From Scatomorpha merdavium (GTDB lineage: Bacteria; Bacillota; Clostridia; Oscillospirales; Oscillospiraceae): 13,000 nucleotides of DNA. Numbering within the stretch: the first letter of the stretch is position 1; the number at the start of each line of letters is the position of its first letter. Below are positions 6,750 to 13,000 of the stretch, in pieces. Made by a program: the position numbers and the translations under genes. The DNA lies in NCBI GenBank assembly GCA_018711415.1, contig DVIJ01000041.1, positions 1 through 13,000 on the forward strand. Direction: 5' to 3'. Below the pieces are notes generated by a model. That model was not told the DNA's origin and made no database searches. It was given only the letters and a program-made list of their open reading frames with translations.

Positions 6750-7673
6750 ATGACTGTATTTCTGTCAACGCTTAATCAGATGGCGGTGCTGGCCATATTC
6801 ATGCTGGCAGGATTCATCTGCCAGCGCATCAAACTGCTGCCGGACAGTACCGCCACCGTTCTCTCCCGGCTTGAGACGTACCTCATCATGCCGGCGTACA
6901 TACTCAACACTTTCATCTCCAACTGCACGCCCGAGATACTCAGCGAGCGGCTGCCGCTCCTCATGTGGGGCGCGATAGTCGCAGTGTTGAGCGTGGCGAT
7001 CGCATACCCGGTCGGGCGCGCGTTCAGCAAGGAGCAGCCGCTCAAGAATATCTACCGCTACAGCGTGGCGATAGCAAACGCGGGCTTCATGGGCAACGCC
7101 GTCATGCTCGGCGTATTCGGCGAAGAGATGCTCTTCAATTACATGATCTTCATGATGCCGCTCTACGTCGTTATCTACAGCTGGGGCATGGTCATGCTCA
7201 TGCCGGCAGGCGGGGAGCGCAAGAACCCCTTGAAGAACCTGATAAACCCTGTGTGTATTTCGCTGGTCCTGGGCATGCTGCTGGGCATCCTGTCCATCCA
7301 GCTGCCCGGCTTTGTGACCACGGTGCTCAGCAACACGGGCAGCTGCATGGCGCCGCTGGCTATGCTGCTCACCGGCTTCACGATCGGCACGTACAGCCTT
7401 AAAAAGCTGGTCGCAGACAAAAAGGTATATATCATCAGCGTGCTGCGCCTTCTGGTGATCCCGGCGTTCTTCGCGCTGGTGCTGGGCCTGCTGAAGATGG
7501 ATGAGAGCTATATGCCGCTCGCCATCTGCGCGGTGGCCATGCCGATGGGTCTGAACACAGTCGTCATCCCCGCCGCCTATGGCGAGGACACCTCCGCCGG
7601 CGCGAGCATGGCGCTCATATCCAGCGTCCTCTCGATCGGCACCATACCACTCGTATTCGCATTCCTGGTCTGA
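6750..7673 (+). CDS. AEC-family (auxin efflux carrier-like) transporter, probable carboxylate permease
   Basis: This integral membrane protein of 307 residues has about ten predicted hydrophobic segments, in two groups of five around a cytoplasmic loop near residues 153-165 (GGERKNPLKN). Family hallmarks are YSVAIANAGFMGNAVMLGVF (104-123) and NTVVIPAAYGEDTSAGASMA (269-288), with conserved Asn/Gly/Pro residues in the two crossing segments. Bacterial members move malate, malonate, lactate or similar acids, so uptake or export of this operon's carboxylic acid is the best guess. The ATG lies 9 bases after the maoC stop and has only a poor ribosome binding site, which suggests translational coupling. 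It is the last gene before the hairpin at 7746-7770. Confidence 0.88.
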   Translation: MTVFLSTLNQMAVLAIFMLAGFICQRIKLLPDSTATVLSRLETYLIMPAYILNTFISNCTPEILSERLPLLMWGAIVAVLSVAIAYPVGRAFSKEQPLKNIYRYSVAIANAGFMGNAVMLGVFGEEMLFNYMIFMMPLYVVIYSWGMVMLMPAGGERKNPLKNLINPVCISLVLGMLLGILSIQLPGFVTTVLSNTGSCMAPLAMLLTGFTIGTYSLKKLVADKKVYIISVLRLLVIPAFFALVLGLLKMDESYMPLAICAVAMPMGLNTVVIPAAYGEDTSAGASMALISSVLSIGTIPLVFAFLV

Positions 7674-7745
7674 GACGCAAAGCCGCAGCGGCGCTCAGGC
7701 ATCGCCCCCGGCTCGGCCCTGGGCGGGCAGTCACAAACAGAACAA

Positions 7746-7770
7746 GGCCCGGCGGAACTTCCGCCGGGCC
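7746..7770. terminator. Bidirectional terminator between convergent operons
   Basis: GGCCCGGCGG and CCGCCGGGCC form a perfect 10-base stem around AACTT. On the plus strand it is followed by TCTTCTTCATTATT, serving the transporter operon. On the minus strand it is followed by TTGTTCTGTTTG, 16 bases past the rnfB stop. Both sides are T-rich, so it probably ends transcription in both directions. The remaining spacer from 7674 to 7745 shows nothing else. Confidence 0.75.
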
Positions 7771-7786
7771 TCTTCTTCATTATTGC

Positions 7787-8602
7787 TTACTGCTCAAAGA
7801 TCTTCTGCGGGTGGATGATGTGTCTCGGGCAGACCTCCGCGCAGTGGCCGCAGCCGGTGCACTTGTCGTAGTCGATGGTGGCGACGAAGTTCACGACCTT
7901 GATGGCCTCGTGCGGGCATTCCTTCTGGCACTTCATGCAGCCTATGCAGCCCGCATCGCACATCTTGCGCGTCTGAGCGCCCTTGTCCTCCGAGCGGCAG
8001 CCGACCAGAACGCGCTGCTCATACGGCACCTTGCGGATGATCTTCTTCGGGCAGGCGTCGTAGCAGGCCATACAGGCCACGCACTTTTCCCTGTCCACGA
8101 CGGCGACGCCGTTTTCTATGTGCATCGCGCCGAACTGGCAGGCCCTGACGCAGTTGCCGAGGCCTATGCAGGAAAATTGACACTGCTTCGGGCCCTTGTT
8201 GCCGAAGCGCATCGCCGCGGCGCAGTCCTTCGGACCTTCGTAATCGAAGAACTCCTTCGCAACACCCGTACCGCCGGAGCAGGGTACAAAGGCGACGTAC
8301 TTGGCCTCGGGCTCCGCGTCGAGCCCCATGATGGCCGCGACCTTCTCGGCCGTGGCCGCGCCTCCCGGGGAGCACTTGTTGGGGGGAGCCTCGCCCGCGA
8401 CAACAGCCGCGGCGTAGGCGTCGCAGCCGGCAAAGCCGCAGCCGCCGCAGTTTGCGCCGGCCAGCGCCGCGCGCACTTCCTCTATCCTCGGGTCCTGCTC
8501 GACATGGAATATCTTCGCCGCAAAGGCCAGAAGCCCGCCGAAGACCGCGCCCATGACGCCGAGCACAAGTATGGCGTAGACTATGTTCATAATACCGTCC
8601 AT
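7787..8602 (-). CDS. rnfB: Rnf complex iron-sulfur subunit RnfB
   Basis: RnfB (271 residues) is the presumed ferredoxin docking subunit of the Rnf ferredoxin:NAD+ oxidoreductase. A single N-terminal membrane segment (about 7-29) is followed by a 4Fe-4S site with C52, C55, C60 and C77 (NCGGCGFAGCDAYA). After a further cysteine-rich part (CQFSCIGLGNCVRAC), ferredoxin-type motifs follow: CVACMACYDACP, CIGCMKCQKECP and CTGCGHCAEVCP. It therefore carries several clusters, as in clostridial RnfB. The start ATG 8602 follows GGGGGT. A second ATG at 8590 is possible. It is the last gene of the operon, 12 bases after rnfA and just before the terminator. Confidence 0.96.
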   Translation of the reverse strand: MDGIMNIVYAILVLGVMGAVFGGLLAFAAKIFHVEQDPRIEEVRAALAGANCGGCGFAGCDAYAAAVVAGEAPPNKCSPGGAATAEKVAAIMGLDAEPEAKYVAFVPCSGGTGVAKEFFDYEGPKDCAAAMRFGNKGPKQCQFSCIGLGNCVRACQFGAMHIENGVAVVDREKCVACMACYDACPKKIIRKVPYEQRVLVGCRSEDKGAQTRKMCDAGCIGCMKCQKECPHEAIKVVNFVATIDYDKCTGCGHCAEVCPRHIIHPQKIFEQ

Positions 8603-8614
8603 TGCCCTACCCCC

Positions 8615-9196
8615 TTAACCTATCTTCATGCCCGAGAAGCCCATGAAGGCCAGGGCCAGCAGGCCCGCCGTCACAAGGGCTATCGGGAAGCCGTCAAAGC
8701 TTTCGGGGTAGTCGGCAAATTGCAGTCTGTCTCGCACGCTCGCAAAGAGCACGATAGCTACCAGGAAGCCGAGGCCGCCGGTGATGCCGTAGACGACGCT
8801 CTCGATGAAGTTGTAGTTGTTCTGCACGTTCAGCAGGACAACGCCGAGGACGGCGCAGTTCGTGGTGATGAGCGGCAGGAAGATGCCGAGCGCGGTGTAC
8901 AGCGAGGGCACGGACTTCTTCAGGAACATCTCGACGAACTGCACGAGCACGGCGATGACGAGTATAAACGCCAGAGTGCTCATGTACTCGAGGTCGAGCG
9001 CTATGAGCAGCAGATTCACCGCGTAGCAGATGGCCGAGGCGAGACCCATGACGAAAGTGACCGCGATGCCCATGCCGACGGCGGTGTCGATCTTCGTGGA
9101 GCAGCCCAGGAAGGGACAGCAGCCCAAAAACTGCGAGAAGATGAAGTTGTTTATAAGTATCGCGCCGAGCGCAATGGTAAGTATGGAATCAAACAT
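8615..9196 (-). CDS. rnfA: Rnf complex membrane subunit RnfA
   Basis: RnfA (193 residues) is a six-helix membrane subunit related to NqrE. Together with RnfE it is known to hold an iron-sulfur cluster in the membrane. The two conserved cysteine sites are visible: C27 in LGCCPFLG and C114 in TTNCAVLG. Extra cysteines flank the first site at C26 and C32 (GCCPFLGCS). The start overlaps the rnfE stop as TAATG, indicating translational coupling. Context inside a complete rnfCDGEAB set makes the assignment secure. Confidence 0.96.
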   Translation of the reverse strand: MFDSILTIALGAILINNFIFSQFLGCCPFLGCSTKIDTAVGMGIAVTFVMGLASAICYAVNLLLIALDLEYMSTLAFILVIAVLVQFVEMFLKKSVPSLYTALGIFLPLITTNCAVLGVVLLNVQNNYNFIESVVYGITGGLGFLVAIVLFASVRDRLQFADYPESFDGFPIALVTAGLLALAFMGFSGMKIG

Positions 9197-9906
9197 TACT
9201 CAGCCGCCTCCTTTACAACCTCGACCTTAGCCGCTCTCGCAGCCGCTTCCTTCTTTTGGGCCGATTTGCGCAGGGCGTACTGCATGGCCGCCAGCAGGCA
9301 GGCCAGAGTAAGGAATCCGCCGAAGGGCATTATCATGATCGTCGCGCCGAACTCCTCGGGGAATATCCTGATGCCGGCGGCGGAGCCGTCCAGCACCGCG
9401 TGGAAGGAGCCGTCCACTATCTCGAACACGCCCGCGCCGAAGGTGCCGGAGCCCAGCAGCTCGCGGATGATGCACATGCACAGCAGCACCAGCGTGTAGC
9501 CTATGCCCTGGAAGATGCCGTCGAAGAAGCTCGGCACGACCGGCTCCTTCTGGCAGAAAGCCTCCGCGCGGCCTATGATGATGCAGTTGACGACGATGAG
9601 CGGGATGAACACGCCCAGCGACGCAGACAGCGCCGGTACGTAGGCCTGCAGCAGCAGGTCAACGATGGTGACGAAGCCGGCAATGACGACGACGAACATC
9701 GCAAGCCGGATGTCGTTCGGGATGGCCTTGCGCATCGCCGAGATGACGACGTTGCAGCAGGTCAGAATGATGAGGACCGACAGGCCCATGCCTATGCCGT
9801 TGAAGAACATGGTCGTGATGGCCATGGTCGAGCAGAGGCCGATGCGCTGCACAAGCACGGGGTTGTTGGTGATGAGGCCCTCTGTGAACTGTTTTTTCAG
9901 ATTCAT
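9196..9906 (-). CDS. rnfE: Rnf complex membrane subunit RnfE
   Basis: RnfE (236 residues) is an NqrD-related membrane subunit that pairs with RnfA. The conserved cysteine sites are C25 in GLCSTMAITT and C108 in VNCIIIGRAEAF. The first motif has Ser after Cys, where many homologues have Pro. About six hydrophobic segments lie between residues 25 and 210. The last 25 or so residues form a charged Ala/Lys-rich tail (SAQKKEAAARAAKVEVVKE), resembling the tails of RnfC and RnfD here. The ATG follows a run of G (GGGGGGCT), and rnfG ends 13 bases upstream. Confidence 0.95.
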   Translation of the reverse strand: MNLKKQFTEGLITNNPVLVQRIGLCSTMAITTMFFNGIGMGLSVLIILTCCNVVISAMRKAIPNDIRLAMFVVVIAGFVTIVDLLLQAYVPALSASLGVFIPLIVVNCIIIGRAEAFCQKEPVVPSFFDGIFQGIGYTLVLLCMCIIRELLGSGTFGAGVFEIVDGSFHAVLDGSAAGIRIFPEEFGATIMIMPFGGFLTLACLLAAMQYALRKSAQKKEAAARAAKVEVVKEAAE

Positions 9907-9919
9907 ATCTCAGCCCCCC

Positions 9920-10468
9920 TTAACCCAGCGCTTTCACAGCGGCTATGGCCGTGTTGGCGGCGTTGGCCATCGCCCTGGCGGAGATGGTCGCGGCGGTGAT
10001 GGAATCCACCGTGCCGCCGTCCTTCGTGACGGCCATACCCTCGGTCTGGCCCACAAAACTCGCGAGGAAGTCCTCCTCGACTATCTTCGCGCCGAGGCCC
10101 GAGGTCTCCGCGTGGGAAATGACGCTCGCGCCCGTTATCGTGTAGTCCGGCGATACGCCGAAGGCCGCCGATATCGAGCTCTGCGCGCCCGAGAAGGTCA
10201 GCTCAACGACCCAGCCCTCGTCGCCCGCCTGGGCGATTGCGTCCACGGTCTCAAAGGCCTCCTTGTCGTACTCCACGTTCACATATTCGCCGTCCCAAGG
10301 CAGCACCGCGTTATATGCTTCTGCCCTGGCCTGGGCCTCGAGCTCGGCTATCCTGTCCTTCGTGAGCATGTTCACGAAGCCCAGTACGCCCGAAACTATC
10401 GCTGAGACGAGGAAGAGCACCAGAGCCAGTTTCACGATCTGGTTGGGCGCTTTCTTAGTTTCAACCAT
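9920..10468 (-). CDS. rnfG: Rnf complex flavoprotein subunit RnfG
   Basis: RnfG (182 residues) has one N-terminal membrane anchor (about 11-33) and an FMN-binding domain facing outward. The flavinylation motif DSITAAT (155-161) ends in T161, the expected threonine for covalent FMN attachment by ApbE-type transferase. The SHAETSGLGAKI segment typical of NqrC/RnfG is present. The ATG at 10468 is preceded by GGAGG and overlaps the rnfD stop by 8 bases. The upstream in-frame GTG 10477 abuts the ribosome binding site and is less likely. No apbE gene is seen in the window, so the transferase must be encoded elsewhere. Confidence 0.94.
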   Translation of the reverse strand: MVETKKAPNQIVKLALVLFLVSAIVSGVLGFVNMLTKDRIAELEAQARAEAYNAVLPWDGEYVNVEYDKEAFETVDAIAQAGDEGWVVELTFSGAQSSISAAFGVSPDYTITGASVISHAETSGLGAKIVEEDFLASFVGQTEGMAVTKDGGTVDSITAATISARAMANAANTAIAAVKALG

Positions 10469-11501
10469 TTGCAGCACCCTCCTTCGCCTTGGCCTTTGCG
10501 GCCTTCTTCGCGGCCTTGGCCGCCTTCACGTCCTCCGCGCTGACACCGAACTGCCTCGGCCTGGTCAGCTTGTCGACGCCCCAAGTGCAGCAGTTCATGA
10601 TGAGTATCGCATAGCTGACTCCCTCGGGGTACGAGCCGAAGTAGCGGATGAGCACCGTCAGAACACCGCAGCCCAGACCGAACACCAGCTGACCCTTCAG
10701 AGTAACCGGGCTGGTCGAGTAGTCCGTCGCCATGAAGAAGGCGCCGAGCACCAGGCCGCCCGAGCAGAGGTTCAGCAGAGTCCAATCGAGCCTGCCGTAG
10801 CCCTCGTGACCGAAGATCAGGCAGAGCACCGCGACGGAACCGATGAAGGACACCGGGATGCGCCAGCTTATGACCTTCCTCGCTATGAGCCAGAGTCCGC
10901 CGACTAGCAGCGCCAGAGTGCTTATCTCGCCGATGCTGCCCGGCCTTATGCCGAGGAACAGGTTTCCGAGCGACAGGTACTCCGGCATCGCCTGGCCGTT
11001 ATAGAGGTAGGAGAGCGGGGTCGCCATCGTGGCGGCGTCCACACTTCCGGACAGAGCCGCCGGGACCGCCCAGACAGTCATGTAGCCGGCATACGCCGCA
11101 GTCAGGAAAGCCCTGCCGGCGAGAGCCGGGTTCAAAAAGTTCTTGCCTATGCCGCCGTAGAGCTGCTTTACCACCACAACGGAGAAGAAAGCGCCGATGA
11201 CGACCATCCACCACTTTGCCTCCGAGGGCAGCACGCAGACCAGCAGTATCGCCGTAACGACAGCGGAAAGGTCGCCCACGGTCGTGTTCTTCTTCATGAG
11301 CTTCCTGTAGCCCCATTCGAAGAATACACAGGAGACTATGGAGACTGCCAGCAGCATGACGACCTTTGCGCCGAACATGTACACCGCAACGGCCAGTGCG
11401 GGCAGCAGGCCTATGATGACGTCCAGCATTATCTGCCGTGTGCCCCGTTCCGTCCTAAGGATCGGGTTCGAGGTCACTTTAAATATTTTTACCTCGTCCA
11501 T
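10461..11501 (-). CDS. rnfD: Rnf complex membrane flavoprotein subunit RnfD
   Basis: RnfD (346 residues), related to NqrB, is a multi-helix membrane subunit thought to take part in ion translocation. It carries NPALAGRAFL (about 124-133), and SVDAATMATPL (153-163), in which T158 is the probable covalent FMN threonine. The N-terminus MDEVKIFKVTSNPILRTERG resembles known RnfD starts. The C-terminus is a short Lys/Ala-rich tail (EDVKAAKAAKKAAKAKAKEG). The start codon overlaps the rnfC stop as TGATG, and the 3' end overlaps rnfG, so the genes are coupled. Whether Na+ or H+ is moved cannot be told from these motifs. Confidence 0.95.
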   Translation of the reverse strand: MDEVKIFKVTSNPILRTERGTRQIMLDVIIGLLPALAVAVYMFGAKVVMLLAVSIVSCVFFEWGYRKLMKKNTTVGDLSAVVTAILLVCVLPSEAKWWMVVIGAFFSVVVVKQLYGGIGKNFLNPALAGRAFLTAAYAGYMTVWAVPAALSGSVDAATMATPLSYLYNGQAMPEYLSLGNLFLGIRPGSIGEISTLALLVGGLWLIARKVISWRIPVSFIGSVAVLCLIFGHEGYGRLDWTLLNLCSGGLVLGAFFMATDYSTSPVTLKGQLVFGLGCGVLTVLIRYFGSYPEGVSYAILIMNCCTWGVDKLTRPRQFGVSAEDVKAAKAAKKAAKAKAKEGAANG

Positions 11502-12877
11502 CAGGCCTTCGCCTCCTTTCCGGCAGCGGCCGCGGCGTTGACCTTTGCGGCCTCGGCCCTGGCCTTTTCCTCAGCCCGCTTGGCGTTTATCATGGCCTTG
11601 CCGAGCTTGAAGGTGTGGGTCAGCGGCAGCCTTCCCGGACATCCGTAGGAGCAGGAGCCGCACTCAAAGCAGTCCATGACGTGGTATTCTTCCATCTTCC
11701 TGATATCGCCCTTATGTACGTACATATACATGTACATCGGCTCGAGCTTCATCGGGCAGTGGGCGATGCAGTTGCCGCAGCGGATACAGGTGGGCGTCTC
11801 GCTCTCCCTGTTCATATCCTTGCTGAAGAGCAGCAGGCCGGATGCACCTTTGACGCTGCCGGCAGTCGGGTCCGCCACGCAGATGCCCATCATGGGTCCG
11901 CCCATGCAGATGCGCTCGACCTTGGACATATCCGCTCCGGCCTCTTTGAAGATGAACTCCAGCGGGGTGCCGAAACGGCAGAGCAGATTCTGCGCCTCCG
12001 GTACACAGTCTCCAGCCACCGTCACCACGCGCTCGATGGAAGGAATGCCCTCGTAGCAGGCGCGGTAGATCGTATAAGCCGTGTAGGTGGACACCACGTT
12101 GCAGCCCACGCCGGAGGGCAGTCCTCCCGGCTTTACCTCTCGGTTCGTGTTGGCCTTGACCTGCATTTTCTCCGCGCCCTGCGGGTATTTCACGACCTCC
12201 GGCACGATCTCGACCCCGTATTTGGCCGGGTCGAGGCTGTTCAGCAGGTCTATGGCGTCCTGCTTGTTCTTCTCGATGCCGTAGAAGCACTTATCCAGCC
12301 CGTGCGCTATCCTGACGAGCTCGATGCCCTTCAGGAGCTCCTCCGGATGCTCCAGCATGGTCCTGTGGTCTCCGCAGAGGTATGGCTCACATTCCGCGCC
12401 GTTTATGATAACGGTATCGACCTTGCCGCGCGCGCCCTGGATCTTGAAGGCCGTCGGGAACATGGCGCCTCCCATGCCGACGACGCCAGCTTCGCGGATC
12501 CGCGCGACGATGGCGTCCGGGTCGCGGAGCTGTTCTTCGGTCAGCGGCTTCATATCCTCGCAGGGCGTATCCTGGAAGTCGTTCTCGATGACGACGGACA
12601 TGACCATGTCGCCCAGCATATGCCGCCTGGGCTCCACCGCTATGACCTTCCCGGAGACCGATGCGTGTACCGGAGCGGACACCGGCGCATCGCTCGTGCC
12701 TATGAGCTGCCCCATCTTCACCGTGTCGCCCACCTTGACGACGGGCCTGTTCGGCGCGCCGATCTGCTGGATCATCGGCAGCACGACAACAGGCGGCGGC
12801 GAGATGGTGCGCACAGGCGTCTTGCTGGCGGTTTTTGCGTAGTCCGGGTGAACACCGCCATAGTACTTAAAGGGCAT
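11501..12877 (-). CDS. rnfC: Rnf complex NADH-binding iron-sulfur subunit RnfC
   Basis: RnfC (458 residues) is the peripheral subunit that reacts with NAD(H). Visible parts are a biotinyl/lipoyl-like N-terminal segment (about 30-100, VKVGDTVKMGQLIG), a glycine-rich NADH/FMN region GVVGMGGAMFPT (131-142), GAECEPYLCGDHRTM (160-174), an SLBB-like middle, and two 4Fe-4S motifs. The cluster cysteines are C364, C367, C370 and C374 (CIRCGNCIAHCP) and C403, C406, C409 and C413 (CFECGSCSYGCP). The start is the ATG at 12877 (MPFKYYGGVHPDYA), with GAGAGGTG 6 bases upstream. A frame extension to 12970 crosses the promoter and is rejected. The C-terminus is Ala/Lys/Glu-rich. It is the first gene of the operon. 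Confidence 0.96.
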   Translation of the reverse strand: MPFKYYGGVHPDYAKTASKTPVRTISPPPVVVLPMIQQIGAPNRPVVKVGDTVKMGQLIGTSDAPVSAPVHASVSGKVIAVEPRRHMLGDMVMSVVIENDFQDTPCEDMKPLTEEQLRDPDAIVARIREAGVVGMGGAMFPTAFKIQGARGKVDTVIINGAECEPYLCGDHRTMLEHPEELLKGIELVRIAHGLDKCFYGIEKNKQDAIDLLNSLDPAKYGVEIVPEVVKYPQGAEKMQVKANTNREVKPGGLPSGVGCNVVSTYTAYTIYRACYEGIPSIERVVTVAGDCVPEAQNLLCRFGTPLEFIFKEAGADMSKVERICMGGPMMGICVADPTAGSVKGASGLLLFSKDMNRESETPTCIRCGNCIAHCPMKLEPMYMYMYVHKGDIRKMEEYHVMDCFECGSCSYGCPGRLPLTHTFKLGKAMINAKRAEEKARAEAAKVNAAAAAGKEAKA

Positions 12878-12909
12878 GAGCATCACCTCTCGTATTTTTT
12901 GACTCGTTA

Positions 12910-12938
12910 ATTGTAACATAATTGTTAACTGGTGTCCA
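12910..12938 (-). promoter_or_regulatory. Predicted promoter of the rnfCDGEAB operon
   Basis: On the minus strand, TGGACA (12938-12933) and TACAAT (12915-12910) are spaced by exactly 17 bases, each one base off consensus. The start would be near 12903, giving a leader of about 25 bases that includes GAGAGGTG. The match is the best in the window and suggests fairly high, possibly constitutive expression. Confidence 0.65.
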
Positions 12939-12970
12939 GCTAAAATGACGCAAATGCACCATTTTGGCAA

Positions 12971-12988
12971 GATTATTAATTAACAATC
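12971..12988. promoter_or_regulatory. AT-rich near-palindrome upstream of the rnf promoter, candidate operator
   Basis: An 18-base sequence, GATTATTAATTAACAATC, is palindromic except for one mismatched pair. It lies about 35 bases upstream of the rnf -35 element. It contains TTAACAA, and TTGTTAA also occurs at 12922-12928 within the promoter spacer. These match half-sites of the redox regulator Rex (TTGTTAA-N4-TTAACAA), but no full site with the right spacing is present. The rest of the stretch 12884-13000 shows no gene. Confidence 0.25.
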
Positions 12989-13000
12989 CTGCGAAACTCT

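Noticed and set aside
1710..7673. Classical butyryl-CoA synthesis operon
   Set aside because: Dehydrogenase and Etf genes are present, but thiolase, 3-hydroxybutyryl-CoA dehydrogenase and crotonase are missing, and a MaoC hydratase with a transporter is present instead.
7811..9499. 562-codon plus-strand open frame opposite rnfB, rnfA and rnfE
   Set aside because: It crosses three genuine Rnf genes and their junctions. The composition (Arg/His/Ala/Asp-rich) is an antisense artefact.
11615..12910. 431-codon plus-strand open frame opposite rnfC
   Set aside because: RnfC cluster and nucleotide-binding motifs are intact on the minus strand. The antisense translation has no recognisable domain.
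12878..12970. N-terminal extension of RnfC by 31 residues
   Set aside because: It would run through the predicted promoter. The ATG at 12877 has a good ribosome binding site and gives the family-typical N-terminus.

Overview
The window comes from a GC-rich anaerobe, most likely a gut-type Clostridia (Oscillospiraceae-like) member. The reasons are a clostridial-style six-gene Rnf operon in the order C-D-G-E-A-B, an Etf whose beta subunit resembles electron-bifurcating clostridial Etfs, strong AGGAGG-type ribosome binding sites, and a clostridial-looking XRE regulator. This placement is inference from gene content and style. No rRNA or other marker is present.

Layout. Positions 1-310 (minus) hold the 5' part of an XRE regulator that runs off the left edge. 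Positions 443-1330 (minus) hold a complete LysR-type regulator. An AT-rich intergenic region of about 380 bases then separates it from a divergent plus-strand operon (1710-7673): acyl-CoA dehydrogenase, etfB, etfA, family I acyl-CoA transferase, MaoC-type (R)-specific enoyl-CoA hydratase, and an AEC-family carboxylate transporter. A strong symmetric hairpin at 7746-7770 separates this operon from a convergent minus-strand operon (12877-7787) encoding all six Rnf subunits, rnfCDGEAB. The Rnf operon has a good sigma-70-type promoter at 12910-12938.

How the genes could work together (inference). The plus-strand operon has the parts needed to import a short carboxylate (AEC), load it onto CoA (CoA transferase), interconvert (R)-3-hydroxyacyl-CoA and 2-enoyl-CoA (MaoC), and reduce the enoyl-CoA with an acyl-CoA dehydrogenase and a bifurcating-type Etf. 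That last step would give reduced ferredoxin. Rnf would oxidise the ferredoxin with NAD+ and pump Na+ or H+. This resembles caffeate respiration in Acetobacterium, but with a hydratase in place of a CoA ligase, and without the thiolase, 3-hydroxybutyryl-CoA dehydrogenase or crotonase of the classical butyrate operon. The LysR protein is the likely substrate-responsive regulator. The true substrate cannot be read from the sequence.

Both operons look intact. I saw no frameshifts, insertion sequences, tRNAs, rRNAs or CRISPR arrays.
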